A stretch of DNA of 64,000 bases from Paramacrobiotus metropolitanus (lineage: Eukaryota > Tardigrada > Eutardigrada > Parachela > Macrobiotidae). Made by a program: the position numbers and the translations under genes. Numbering within the stretch: position 1 is the stretch's first letter; each line of letters opens with the position of its first letter. The notes beneath the pieces were generated by a model, which was not told the DNA's origin, searched no databases, and was given only the letters and a program-made list of their open reading frames with translations. The stretch lies in the NCBI RefSeq assembly GCF_019649055.1, contig NW_026570353.1, positions 1 to 64,000 on the forward strand. The letters run 5' to 3'. Below are positions 52,459-64,000 of this stretch, piece by piece.

Positions 52459-55407
52459 TCATATCACTACTTCCGTGTGGATAGGGTTACGTGCCGTTGG
52501 ACGGTAAGAGTAGTCAAGGACAGAGCTGGACGACGTCTCCATGGGATAAGAGCAGCGGAAGGCATGAGCCGCGAGTCTAGACAACGGTGGTTCTATTTGT
52601 CCGGTTATCGCTTGATTCAACCTAGAAATACCACTTCATTCATTAAGGACGCTAGTATAATCACAACATACTACAGCATTTCCTTCCCGCTGGACTGGCA
52701 GGCAATTATTAGGGTTATTATTAGTTTATTATGGTAGTACGCGAAATTAACAGGCGAAAAGTATTTTTCCAAATTGTATACTTCGGTTTTTCTCGAATTT
52801 TGATTGCTTTGCGCATACATTTTCTTAGATTGGTCACCCAAGTATTCTAATTTTTAAACCCAACGTAGTTTTCAGAAAATATTTATTAAAATAACAGAAA
52901 ACTTGGCTCGTGAAATTCGACCTATACAAACCTTACGTCAATAGTTTTTTTATAAAATACTTGAGAGCCCATGGCCGGTGGCCACTTCATTAAAACGAAT
53001 CGGCAAATTACTTACAACTGGATCATGAGGAACTGCTTTCGGGGTGGATGTTCGGCTCGCGAAAGCGTCGTACGATACGCATCGTCAATGTTTTCCCAAT
53101 CACAAGCTAAGAACGCGGGGCAACTAGCGTCCAAAGCCTTCAGAAAGTGTTCCATCCGATCGGCTTCACTAAGCGTCGAGTACAGCACGACTTTTTCTAC
53201 GACAACATCGACATCCAGCTGGGATTTGGTCGACACGATCCACGACCCGGCGATCGAGCCGAAGAAGTTCGGAACGATGACGCTTTGCAGATGTAGTTCT
53301 CGGCAAGCTTGCATGAGGTGGCGGAGATTTGCCCACTCCAGCCGCTGCTGCTCGTAGTTTTGTGCCACGGGGTAATAGCACAGTACATTCCTCAGATAGA
53401 TTCTCGGCAAACACGGAACTTTGATCGACAGAAACCCAAGGATGTACTTGCCAAACTCTATACTTAGATCGCCGTTCATCAGCAGCAGCCCCGCAGTCGC
53501 TGTAGTCAAGGTAGTGTCGAGGATGTTTACAAGATGCTTTAGGTTATAGTTTCGCTCCTGGCCGCTTGAAGAATCAGGGAGCAGATTGGTCAGGTCGATC
53601 GCGACAACTGCATGACGGTTGCCATCTTGTTCGAGAATGTCGTGCCATGATTTGCAAACTCTGCAATAAATACCATTCAGAAAGCTGAACCTTTGAAATA
53701 CAGTAAAACCAGCCTATACATACACCGTGCCAATAAATACAGCAGGAATGTAGATACGCCTAAGCTTTAACCGGCGCGCCCGGTAGACTACAACAAAAGG
53801 GGCATCCTGTTAAGGTAATACACCCCGGTGACAGCTTTGCATACACTTCCTTTTAAACCGGAGCCGAAATAGCTATGTAAGGTAAATCTACCTGCTAGTT
53901 GCATACGGTCCAAGATCCACGTAACTACCCAGAGATCTGCGTTCGGCAGTTTTGCTAGCGGCAATACAGTTAAATTTGTCGTCTGCCTGTTTTGAAGTTT
54001 GCCGTGATAAACGTAGCATTTATTTAAATTTGCTGAAAGAAGGCTATTTACAGTATATGCCTTCTACTTTCCTTTCCTCCTCTCTTGCTCTCTGCTTTTC
54101 CTGCATTCTAGTTTTTCATGCTTTCTAATTTCTTTGTGATGTTTTCGTTTTTTCGCTAGCGACGATCTAAGCTGAACACATACTCTTGCGTTTTGCCGAT
54201 TCTTATAACCGCATTTTTAATAACTCCGCGAGAGCGCCGAACAGAGAGTGGTCAGAGACTACTGATGACCTTACGACCTTTTTCAGATCTGCATAGCTCG
54301 AAGCTCACTCGCAGCGTTGAATAAGCAGTTCCAGATCAGCTGTTGTAACAAAATTCGGCATCACTGCTTCCCTATAATTGGAACAGCGGCTTGTCTCATT
54401 TTCATAACTTACTTGTGAGCGCTGACCACGCTGTGGATATCTTCGATTGATAATACAATCCCCTTCAACAGTTCAAACGGCAGCTTTGCCAAGGAGCAGT
54501 CTTGGACGGCATCAGTGTTACTGCAACCCAGAGGTTTCTTCGGCGCTATTACGCGCGATTTTTGAACAAGAATTTTCAAATACGTCTCACTCAAATTTCC
54601 CTTTCCTCTTTTCGTATAGACACAATGCACGCACCGGGTGTCCAGCCATATCCGTACCACATTTATCCACGGAATTTCGTTGATAGCCTCCAACAAGCGC
54701 TGCAGATCAACGCCTCCCGCATTCGGCCCAAAATGGAGAGGGACCGTTCGTTTGTGGAGCTGACGACAGCATCTAAGAACTGAATCGTACTCAATGGCGT
54801 ATGCGCTGCGCGGGTAATCACACACAAAGCGCAGTTGGAGCGGATGGACAAATTTCCGAATGGGTACATCACTGCCCGCAGGCGTCAGTTCTACACAAAT
54901 GGGAGTGTCAGTGTCGCCGTCATGGTGAGAAATTACGCGCGCTGGATGGAATACGAAAGGTTGGTCGAAGTCCGTCCGCAGAGCGGCTTCCACATTTCTT
55001 TCGTAGCGGAGGTCCCATTGGTCTAATCCTTCATGGCGCTGTACCTGCGCGGCGGGCAGCCACAAAGGTGGGTTATTGTAACAGTCGAAATCCAATAGAA
55101 CCCGCTTTCTTTCCCAGTCTACGTCGCACAGATAACTCAGAATGAACTGCCCCTCTATGACTTCGTACACAACGGGTTGCAAATTTTTCCCAAGGATTTG
55201 TCCGCGATTGTTATCGTCGATGATACAACCCCGATCGGCAAGGGATGGGGAAGCGCTGTATGAAGCTGTTGCAGCCTCGACGAAATCGTCGCTTTTGGGA
55301 ATGTCTTTGCTGCGTCGTGGAGTGAGCGACAGCGATTCCCAAGACTTGCGTATCCAACGATCGAAGCGCGCTTTTGTCGAATGTAGTATTGAACGCTGGT
55401 TGGCCAT
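52459..55407 (-). CDS. Tudor-like plus F-box protein, paralogue 2
   Basis: Exons 54413-55407 (ATG, MANQRSILHSTKARFDRW), 53016-53660 and 52459-52621, giving 600 aa. Two Tudor/agenet-like modules (FILSYLCDVDWERKRVLLDF, FHPARVISHHDGD with IRKFVHPLQLRFV). The F-box is split by intron 1 at the same phase as in paralogue 1 (LPFELLKGIVLSIEDIHSVV then VCKSWHDIL). Exon 2 ends at CAGTT/GTAAGTA. Exon 3 continues LNQAITGQIEPPLSRLAAHA and ends about 20 codons earlier than in paralogue 3. No frame damage. The LINE lies just downstream and the gypsy element beyond it. Confidence 0.8.
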
Positions 55408-56309
55408 TTCTTCTGTTAACGTAGCTGATATGGCAACTCTGGTACAGTAGACGTATCTGATTAAGGAAGTCTTCCAAAGTAAACAGCAAAACGCAAACTG
55501 GCAGCAGCAGAGACTCTGGTTTACACTGCAGAGCTTTGAACCTTATATCGTGAATCTGTTTTCCGTGACGGAAAACACTGTGCCGGCTAAGCAGTGCGCA
55601 GATGATCGATCGATCGTCTGTGGGAACAGCCGGAGCTAGTATAGATAGCAGAAGTACAGTCATACTGTGACGCGGCTGGACAGGAATAGTGTGCATGAAT
55701 CATCATTATCTCGATTTGCGTAATGTGACGCGCTACAGGAACAGCTGCAGCTCGCACAAAATGCTTCTTAGTTTGGTTTTCACTGGTCTGAAGTCGTCAA
55801 AACAAAATTGAAAATGTTGGGACTTGGAATTTCGAAGTTTGGAAACGTGGAAGAGTGGTTCTTTTCTGTTGCTTCCCGGTCTAGTTCCTGTTCTTCGTTT
55901 GTTTTCTTTATAGAAATTTTTGAGAGTTTTGTTTGGAAATGCATGAGCGAAGTTTTTACTGTCAAAATTACTCATTTCTGGTAATTTGTTTGTCAGAAAA
56001 TTTTAATAGCAGGTGACTGATATATGAAACCGTACATTTTTCGTCAATACGAAATTGTTTTATCCGTTCCGTACTTTGTCGAGTGCTTGCTGAACAAAAT
56101 TTGGCCAACCGGCTAACCGACTTGATTTTGCACAATCAAGAGGCCGCTGGTCCTATACACATATTTTTACCGCTGTACCTGTACCTTGAATTAAATACAG
56201 CGAGTTTTAGATGCAGAATTTGTAAGTAATTACGATACAAAATTACACACAGGACGAGACTTCAAAAATTTGCTGCGTTACAGTCAATGAGCTTATTCGC
56301 TGCGACGTC
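55408..56309. other. Intergenic region between F-box paralogues 2 and 3
   Basis: Holds the presumed promoter of paralogue 2 at its left end and, from about 56040 on, the flank shared with 49.0-49.2 kb. The unoccupied counterpart of the LINE insertion site is at about 56218-56232. No gene seen. Confidence 0.4.
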
Positions 56310-59013
56310 CTACGGCAATGCAGCACAGAATTGACGGAATTCTTCTTCCGCGTGGCTTGGCTTACGTGATGTTGGACAGGAAGGGTGGCGGCTGCCGGGG
56401 ACAGAGCTGGAGGACGTCTCATTGTGATAAAAGGAAAGGAAGGCATGAGCGGCGAGTCTGGACAACGGTGGTTCTATTTGTCCCATAATCGCTTGATTCA
56501 GCCTAAAAATACCAGTTCATTCATTACGGACACAATCACAATTTAGAACAGCTTCAAATACCCGTCCAACTGGCCGGCATTTAATTTTATCAGTTTTATT
56601 ATTATCCATACGCAATATCTGACAGACGGAAAATACTTCTTCAAAATGTTTGCTTCGGTTTTCTCATGTTTTCTCATTTGTTTTGCGCATACGTTTAACG
56701 TTTTCATAAACCGGACACCCATCACCATGTACTTATCTTAATTTTTGAACCCAAGGTAATTTTCCGAGAATGTGATTTTATAAACAGAATTCTTTAATCG
56801 AAGAATTAGACTGATATAAACCATTCAAGTGCAGATCGTGGTTCTACTTTGTTTATGAAAAACAGATTAGAACATATCATAAAATTGTTAATAATGAAAT
56901 CCGATGACCACGTCCCAAAGACGTTTGCTCAAATTGAAAGAAAACTGCACTTACAACTGGATCATGAGGAGCTGTTTTCGTAGCGGATATTCAACACACG
57001 AAAGCGTTTCACGATAGGCATCATCAATGTCTTCCCAATCAGAAGCTGTAAACGCGGGGCAACTAGCGTCTAAAGCCTTCAAAAAGTGTTCCATCCGATC
57101 GGCTGCACTAAGTGTCGAGTGCAGCACGACTTTTTCTACGATAACATCGACATCCAGCTGGGATTCGGCCGACCCGATCCACGACCCGGCGATCGAGCCG
57201 AAGAAGTTCGGAACGATGACGCTTTGCAGATGCAGTTCTCGGCATGCCTGCATGAGGTGTCGGAGATTGGCCCACTCCAGTCGCTGCTGCTCGAAGTTCT
57301 GTGCCACGGGGTAGTAGCATTCTAAATTTCTCAGGAAGATCATCGGCAAACACGTGACCTTAATTGACAGAAACGCAAAGATAAACATGCCAAATTCCAA
57401 ACTTATAGCTCCGTCCATTAGCGTCAGCGACACGGTCGTTGCAGTCATGGTCGTGTCGAGGATATTTATAAGATGAGTTCGGTTATAATTTTGCTCCTGG
57501 CCGCTTGAAGAATCAGGGAGCAGATTGATCAGGTTAACAGCGACATGTTGGCTGCGATCTTGACCGATAATAATGTCGTGCCAGGATTTGCAAACTCTGT
57601 AATACATACCAACCTGAAAACTGCGCTTTAGAAATACTATTAAAACGGAATTAAATCTCTTATCGCTTCACCCTGTTGTTTGCCTATCCTGCAGTTTGTC
57701 CTAATAAACATAGCATTCATCACGTATACTTTTCTTCGAGTACTTTTCTCTTAGCTGCGCTGCTTTGCTTTTACGTAAGCGAAGATCTTAACTCAGCCTA
57801 AGTTTGTGCTTTGCTGATTCTTAAAACGGAGTTATAGACACGCCGTAAGAGCACTGGCAAGAGACTACTGATGACCTTGCGCATCTTTTTAGAAACCTAT
57901 GCATAAGTAGAAGCTCGCGCGCAGCGCTGAATAGACAGTCTGTCAGCAACATTGCTTCCGCATAACTGCAGCAGCGGCTCGTCTAATTTCCGACACTTAC
58001 TTTTGAGCGCTAACCACGCTGTGGATGTCTTCAATTGATAACACGATCCTCTTCAACAGTTCATACGGCAGCTTTGCCAACGAGCAGTCTCGAACGGCAT
58101 CAGTATTAATGAAGCTCCGAAGTTTCGCCACCACGTGACACCGCGATCTGCGAACGAGAATTTTCAAAATTGTCCCATTGAAAACTCCCGATCCATTTTT
58201 CGTATAGACACAGTGAACGCACTGGGTGTCCAGCCATATCCGTACCACTTTTATCCATGGAATTTCGTTGCACACCTCCAACAAGCGTCGCAAATTAACA
58301 CCTTCCGCATTCTGCCCAGTATCGAGAGGTGACGTTTGGTTTTTCAGCCGACGACAGCATCCACGAACGTAGTGAAATGCATCGGCGTGCGGGCTGCGCG
58401 GGTAATAATACCTCCACACAACGCGCAGCTGGAGCGGATGGACAAATTTCCGAATGGGTTTATCACCGTCTCGAGGTGTCACTTCTACACAAATTGGATT
58501 CTCGCTGTCGTCAATGGGAGAAATGATACGCGCTGGATGGAATACATAGGGTTGGTCGGATTCCAACCGCAGAGCGGCTTCAACCGTTTCGTGGCGGAGG
58601 TGCCATCTGTGTACTGCATGATGCTGCTGTACCTGCGCGGCGGGCAGCCACAAGGGTGGGTTGTCGTAACAATCAAAATCCACCAAAACGCGTCGTCCAT
58701 CCCAGTCTACATCGCACAGATAACCCAGAATGAACTGCTCCGGTGTGATTTCGTACAAAACGGGTTGCAGATTTTTCCCCAGGATTTGTCCGCAGTTGAT
58801 GTCGTCGATGCTAGAGCCATGATTGGCAGGGGATGCGGAGGCGCTGCATGAAGCTGTCGTACCAACTTCATGCAGCGCTATATCGTCTGTTTGGGGTGCG
58901 TCTTCGTTCGATGAGTTGCGTCGTGGAGTGAGTGACAGCGAATTCCAGGACTGGCGTATCCAACGATCGAAGCGCGCTATTGTCGACTCCTGTGTCGGGC
59001 TCTGACTAGCCAT
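56310..59013 (-). CDS. Tudor-like plus F-box protein, paralogue 3
   Basis: Exons 58001-59013 (ATG MASQSPTQESTIARFDRW), 56955-57596 and 56310-56502, giving 615 aa. A longer frame opens upstream to 59082 but only from a non-ATG codon. Modules as in the other paralogues: FILGYLCDVDWDGRRVLVDF, FHPARIISPIDDS with IRKFVHPLQLRVV, then F-box LPYELLKRIVLSIEDIHSVV joined to VCKSWHDII. Exon 2 donor is CAGTT/GTAAGTG. Exon 3 reads LNQAIMGQIEPPLSRLAAHA and has the longest C-terminus of the family. No frame damage. Confidence 0.8.
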
Positions 59014-61568
59014 TTCTGTATTTAAAGTAGCTGATAAGACAACTTCGGTACATGTATCTGAAGAAAAAAAAACTCTTCTCAAGCAGATAGGAAGATTGCA
59101 AAAATCAAGCAGCAGTGCCTGCCGTTTACTATAGAGTATATTCAGTATAGAGCTTTAAATGTGACTGTGTGAATTAGGTCATGCACGGGAAACATTGTGC
59201 CGACTGAGCATTGCGCAAATAATCGATCGATAGTCTGTGGGAACAGCCGGAGCTACACACCGCAAGGAGTACTTCTATGGCTAGCAGAAGTACTTACAGT
59301 AATACTGTGATGCGGTTGGACAGTAATAGTGTGAATGATTCATCATCATATCGATTTTCGTAGGTATCCACTGAGTGTATGATGGAACTGCTGCAAACAG
59401 CAACTCTGCAAGAACTCTCATATATTATACAATGTTTTGTGATTGCACGGGACAATCGCAAAACATGGTATAAATATATATGGAAAGTTAGCAGAGGCAG
59501 ATCACGGAAGCATCTGTAACCAGAAAGCGTCAACATCTCGGTTTGAAGTTTGGAAAATTTGCAAAAAATTATACCAGTAGCGTTCCTTTTTAGCCTTATA
59601 GTAGTCAGGTCACATTTCTTACATATAGGACAGACAGGCCATTATTTCCGCATCTTGTTCTACTCTGCTCACTCCCGTTGAGTCAGGTCGACAGTACCGT
59701 AAAAGCAAATATTACGACAGTTTTTTATCGTACGCGTTTCTTTCGTTCCAGTGGAGAACCATAGAGTATCGTTACATGCAAATATCGGCAAACCGCAAAA
59801 TTATGCAGCATCTTATGTGTATTCTCATACATAGACGGCATTATGCTTTGAAAGGTTTAACTGTACGTGACTTGGTACTACCACTGTCCGTTTTTTTATT
59901 TCCCGGCTTTTAGTGGGGCTTGGATTGCGTTTACTCATACGATGACAAAGGTCAAAACTCCTTGAATACAGTCGCTGATCTATGGTTACTCTAGTCGCAA
60001 GTGCAAAGCTCTAGTGCAAAGCTCTAGTGCAAAGCTCTGGTGCAAAGCTCTAGTGTGACGTTTTAGTGGATTTAGTGGGATGTAATTTTACCCGCTCATG
60101 CTTACCATGATACTAGACATCTGGCTGTAATAAAAAAACGCATATTCCGGCACTATAACTACATGTATGATATCTATCCCGCGGTCAAAATGCAGGACAT
60201 ACGCAACGACGTACAACAGGTGCCAAAGGTCACTTATATTATCATTACTAGTAGACCCCCCGCAAACTGTGCGGATGAAATGTACTACAAATAAATTACA
60301 AGGCGTCGGTGACTTAAAAGCTATCTTTTTTTGGTTATTTTTGACGAAATCCAGAAAAAACCTAATTCTTACAATGAACGCAACATTTTAATTCCGATTA
60401 AGCTGTACTGTACTGCGCAAACTGTATGTTTACACTTCATATGAACAGTATCATAATATTGTTCCATACACCTGGTCCAAATGCTGCCCGGTACCTTCCA
60501 TAGCGCTATCGGAAGCAGCCTCCATCTCAGTTTTCCGTAAATTGCATAATTAATTTAACCCTTATATGTATTAACATTTCCCATACAGCATAATTTTATT
60601 GTTTAACTCTTTTTTGGAACTACAAAAATAACACTTTCACTTCGATTAATTTTAGAACCACATCACACACTGGGAATCGTCTTGTTCGTAGAAATGGGAT
60701 GCCTAGCTTGCTGCTCCGCGATCTCCACTCGCACCGCAGCTCGGCTCCGCCTTTGGTTAATTATACAAAAAAAGTAACTTAATTTGCTTAAATTTTACTG
60801 TTTAAATACTGTTAAGTACTGTTTAAATTTTTATCTGCTACTAAAACTTTAAATTAATAAATGCGAAGAATTTTAAAGAAGCGCAGTGCGGCAATAATGC
60901 GCAGCTGGTAAACATAGTAGAAAGTTCGTTCACGGTAACTTCTCGGCACTCGCGCACACAGGAGTTTTCGCTTGCACAGTGTAGTATTCAGTGGTGCAGT
61001 ACTTACAACGGTGAGTATTGTACCACCCCATAGACGGCTTGTTTCGCATAAGTTAATCAGATGGCTTCAGGAGGCAGTTACTTATTTCACAACCAGTTGG
61101 TTTCGGAGTTGTTATTGCTGATTTTTCTGATTGTTCGTTGCAATGTTCCTTAGACGTTGTATAGAAGGGTTTTCCAAAGTTTTCTTGAAAATGACGTATT
61201 TGTTTTCTCAAAACAAACTAATTTTGTAAAAACCTAACAAGGTAGGGCTATCGAATAATATATAGATCTTTAAGATTGATCCAGTGTATCCTTCGGGGTG
61301 GATGCGCAAACACAATGACCACACCTCCTCTTCTTTTTTTTATTATAAAGGATTATTGCGGCACAATAGCAGACAACCCCGAACGAAAGCCCGAAGGAAC
61401 TTCAAGTCAGGTGGAACAAAAAAAGCAATTAAATGCAAGTACAGATCTAGAACTAAGACAGATTCACAGATCTGAGTAGAAATTTGAAGACGGGTAACAG
61501 AACTGGAATCGAGAATTTTAGAGTTAACAGCAGGAATTTTATAAAAAAATACGCAGTAAACGCATTTC
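59014..61568. other. Intergenic region with one weak exon candidate
   Basis: At 60001-60053 the 13-bp unit GTGCAAAGCTCTA is repeated four times. On the minus strand 60472-60525 could be a first exon (ATG, MEAASDSAMEGTGQHLDQ, then CAG/GTGTAT donor), but no partner exon was found. On the plus strand a CG/GTGAGT donor at about 61010 follows transcript-like sequence and could be a 5' exon for the frame at 61569. Otherwise nothing was recognised. Confidence 0.3.
60001..60053. repeat. Four tandem copies of a 13-bp unit
   Basis: GTGCAAAGCTCTA repeated four times with one change. Confidence 0.85.
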
Positions 61569-61826
61569 CAAAGTCTGCTCTCCGACTACATTCTTTGCCC
61601 CGGCAACTTCGATCCGTGCCGGCTTCCACAGATTATAACGCATGGTGTCATCTTCTACTTGGACCACATCCGGGAGCTAGGCCGGAAGCGGGAATTGATA
61701 TTTGTTCCCGACCTTGAACAGCCACACCGCGTCGCTCTGATGCCATCGGTCGAAAATGAGAAGAATTCATTACAGGCATCTCTGCTGTCCATAATTGTGG
61801 AGAGACAGTTTCCAAGCTCGTTCTGA
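61569..61826 (+). CDS. Unrecognised coding exon or gene fragment
   Basis: An 85-codon frame without an ATG at its start and ending in TGA. The composition is convincingly protein-like: SLLSDYILCPGNFDPCRLPQ, THGVIFYLDHIRELGRK, ELIFVPDLEQPHRVALMPS, SLLSIIVERQF. The upstream border is a TAA at 61560-61562, with possible acceptors at ACGCAG or CCAAAG just after, so it is probably a last exon. No family recognised; could also be a gene fragment carried with the duplicated F-box units, although the other units lack it. Confidence 0.4.
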   Translation, partial: QSLLSDYILCPGNFDPCRLPQIITHGVIFYLDHIRELGRKRELIFVPDLEQPHRVALMPSVENEKNSLQASLLSIIVERQFPSSF

Positions 61827-61983
61827 AAGCTCCATTACACATTGCAGGTGACTTTAACTTGTTGCGCTATAATTTATTTGCTGCGACGTCCTACGACAAT
61901 CCAGCGCAGTGCACTGGCGCGCGGTCAATATAAAACCATCGCTTTGGTGCTGAGACCGACTGTTCCAGGAACCGAAACTGACT

Positions 61984-64000
61984 TTAGTGTCTGGGTACTC
62001 TATCTGTGTGATCTGAGTTCCGTGGCGTTGGACGGGAAGGATGACGGCTGCCGGGAATGGAGTTGGAAGACGTCTCCGTGAGATAAGAGTAACGGAAGGC
62101 ATGAGCAGCGAGTCTGGACAACGGTGGTGCAGCTTGTCCGGTTATCGCTTGATTTAGCCTAGAAATACCAGCTTTCTTCATCGTAATTACGTCACTGAAA
62201 ACTTTGCTCTGTGAAATTCCACCCATAAAAACCATACGGATCTTCGATAGTTTTTATCGAAAACAAATTAAATTACTCTATTCCCGATGAGCGGTGCAGC
62301 TTCATGAACACGAAGCGCAAAGTGACTAAAAACATCACTTACAACTGGATCATGAGGAGCTGGCTTCTAAGCGGATATTCGGCACGCGAAAGCGTTGCAC
62401 GATAGGCATCGTCAATGGTTTTCCAATCACACGCTGTTAACGCGGGGCAACCAACGTCCAGCGCCTTCAGAAAATGCTCCAGCCGGTCGGCTTCACTAAG
62501 CGTGGAGTGCAGCACGAGTTTATCTACGACAACATCGACGTCCAGTCGGGATTGAGTCGGCACGGTCCACATGGAGCCAAAGGAGGCGAGGAAGGTAGGA
62601 ACAATCACGCTTCGCAGATGCAGTTCTCGGCATGCTTGCATGAGCTGGCGGAGATTGGCCCACTCCAGCCGCCGCTGCTCGTAGTTTCGTGCCACGGGGT
62701 AACAGCACCGTACATTCCTCAGGACAATCATCGGCAAACATGGGACCTTAATCGACAGAAACCCTACGATGTACCTGCCAAACTCCAGATTTACATCGCC
62801 GTTCATTAGCGCCAGCGCCACTGTCGCCAGCGTCACGGTAGTGTCGAGGATGTTTAGAAGATGAGTTCGGTTGTAATCTTGCTCCTGGTCGCTGGAGGAT
62901 TGTGGGAGCAGATTGGTCAGGTCAACAACGACATGTTTGCGTTCTTGACCGAGAATAATGTCGTGCCAGCACTTGCAAACTCTGCAATTAGCGACATCCT
63001 ATAAAATGCTACTAAAGCCGAACCAGTTTTTAACTGATTTCTTCTTGCCTGCCTATAATTCAGTTTGTGATGATGAATATGCATTCGGAATGCTTTGTCC
63101 AGTTTTCTTGTACGTAGTTGTGAATACATGCTGCTTTCGTTTTTGCACAAGCGACGATCTAAACTAAGCCTTTAAGTTTGTGTGCTGATTCTTACTACCG
63201 CAATAATAGTCTCACCGTGAGAGCACTGAACTCAGACAACTAATGACCTTTTAAGCTCTTTTTCAGATATCCACAGCCAGAAGCTCGCTCGCAGCAGCTG
63301 AGTAAGCAGTGCGAGTTCCGAGTCCGCTGTTTCTAACAACTGTCAACAGCATTGCTTCATGTATAACTGGAACAGCCGCTTGTATCATTTCCATAACTTA
63401 CTTCTGAGCGCGGACCATGCTGTGGACGTCTACGATTGATAACACGATCCCCTCCAACAGTTCATACGGCAGCTTTACCAAGGAACCGTCTCGAACGGCA
63501 TCAGTGTTATTGAAGTCCAACAGCTTCTCAGGCACAGTAACGCGACGCCGCGATTTTTGAACAAGAATTTTTAAATTTGTCTCATCCAAAATTCCCGAAT
63601 AGCTTTTCGTGTAGACACAGTGAATACACTGGGTGTCCAGCCATATCCGGACCACCTTTATATACGGAATTTCGTTGCAAGCCTCTAGCAAGCGCTGCAA
63701 GTCAATGTCATCCGCACTCAGCCCAAAATCCAGAGGGACTGTTTGTTTTTGCAGCTCACTACAGCATTCATACATAACTTCATCGGCGTCCGCGCTGCGC
63801 GGATATTCCCTCACAACGCGCAGCTGGAGCGGATGCACAAATTTTCGAATGGGTCCATCACCGCCCCGAGGTGTCACTTCTACACAAATTGGACCCTCGC
63901 TGTCGTCAACGGGAGAAATTATGCGCGCTGGATGGAATGCGTAGGGTTGGTCGGATTCCAACCGGAGAGCAGCTTCAATCGTCCTTTCGTAGCGGAGCTC
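61984..64000 (-). CDS. Tudor-like plus F-box protein, paralogue 4 (5' end outside window)
   Basis: Exons 63402 to beyond 64000, 62343-62981 and 61984-62158. The visible part of exon 1 begins within the second Tudor-like module (FHPARIISPVDDS, IRKFVHPLQLRVV) and includes the F-box start LPYELLEGIVLSIVDVHSMV. Exon 2 begins VCKCWHDI, a Ser-to-Cys change at the F-box border, and exon 2 donor is CAGTT/GTAAGTG. Exon 3 reads LNQAITGQAAPPLSRLAAHA and ends DHTDRVPRH. No frame damage in the visible part. Confidence 0.8.

Noticed and set aside
58936-59082. Extended N-terminus of F-box paralogue 3 up to 59082
   Set aside because: No ATG at the far end, and the paralogues start at the position equivalent to 59013.
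60472-60525. Possible first exon on the minus strand
   Set aside because: An ATG and donor fit, but no second exon could be joined in phase, so it is mentioned only in the regional note.

Overview
The window is nuclear DNA of a eukaryote, most likely an invertebrate animal. Genes are split by GT-AG introns (a few GC-AG) of roughly 50-750 bp. The gene families (BTB-BACK proteins of the BTBD1/2/3/6 type, F-box proteins) and the mobile elements (Ty3/gypsy, an R2-like LINE, pogo/Tigger) are animal-like. The species cannot be named from the sequence; a compact-genome invertebrate would fit.

Layout. 1-5 kb: mostly unassigned, with one unrecognised four-exon gene on the minus strand (3.9-5.0 kb). 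5.6-10.9 kb: BTB-BACK genes, namely a truncated tandem duplicate, a damaged full gene (minus) and a divergent plus-strand copy whose last exon is out of frame. 12.35-20.44 kb: an 8.1-kb foldback-like element whose ends are arrays of ~31-bp palindromes. It is flanked by an 11-bp direct repeat and splits a coding exon of another minus-strand gene; it carries debris of a LINE and of a gypsy element. 20.6-24.2 kb: an inverted repeat (one arm holding a 364-bp MITE) around an intact BTB-BACK gene. 24.7-26.5 kb: an intact BTB-BACK gene with a C-terminal Tudor/agenet-like domain. 26.6-29.4 kb: a pogo/Tigger-type DNA transposon with 103-bp terminal inverted repeats and a broken transposase. 29.7-64 kb: four tandem minus-strand paralogues of a Tudor-like plus F-box protein (the last runs off the window). 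The first two are separated by a 16-kb Ty3/gypsy retrotransposon with apparently identical LTRs (32.6-48.7 kb) and a full-length R2-like LINE (49.2-52.2 kb).

Functional reading (inference). Both expanded gene families look like substrate adaptors for ubiquitin ligases: BTB-BACK proteins for CUL3, F-box proteins for SKP1-CUL1. In both, the partner domain resembles a Tudor/agenet SH3-like barrel instead of the usual PHR, LRR or WD40 domain. Exon phases are conserved within each family. This allowed gene structures to be corrected by comparing paralogues: each F-box gene has a third coding exon hidden behind an apparent stop codon that is really a splice donor.

Coordinates of exons were placed by hand from splice consensus and reading phase and could be off by a base or two. 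No database search was possible; family names rest on recognised motifs.
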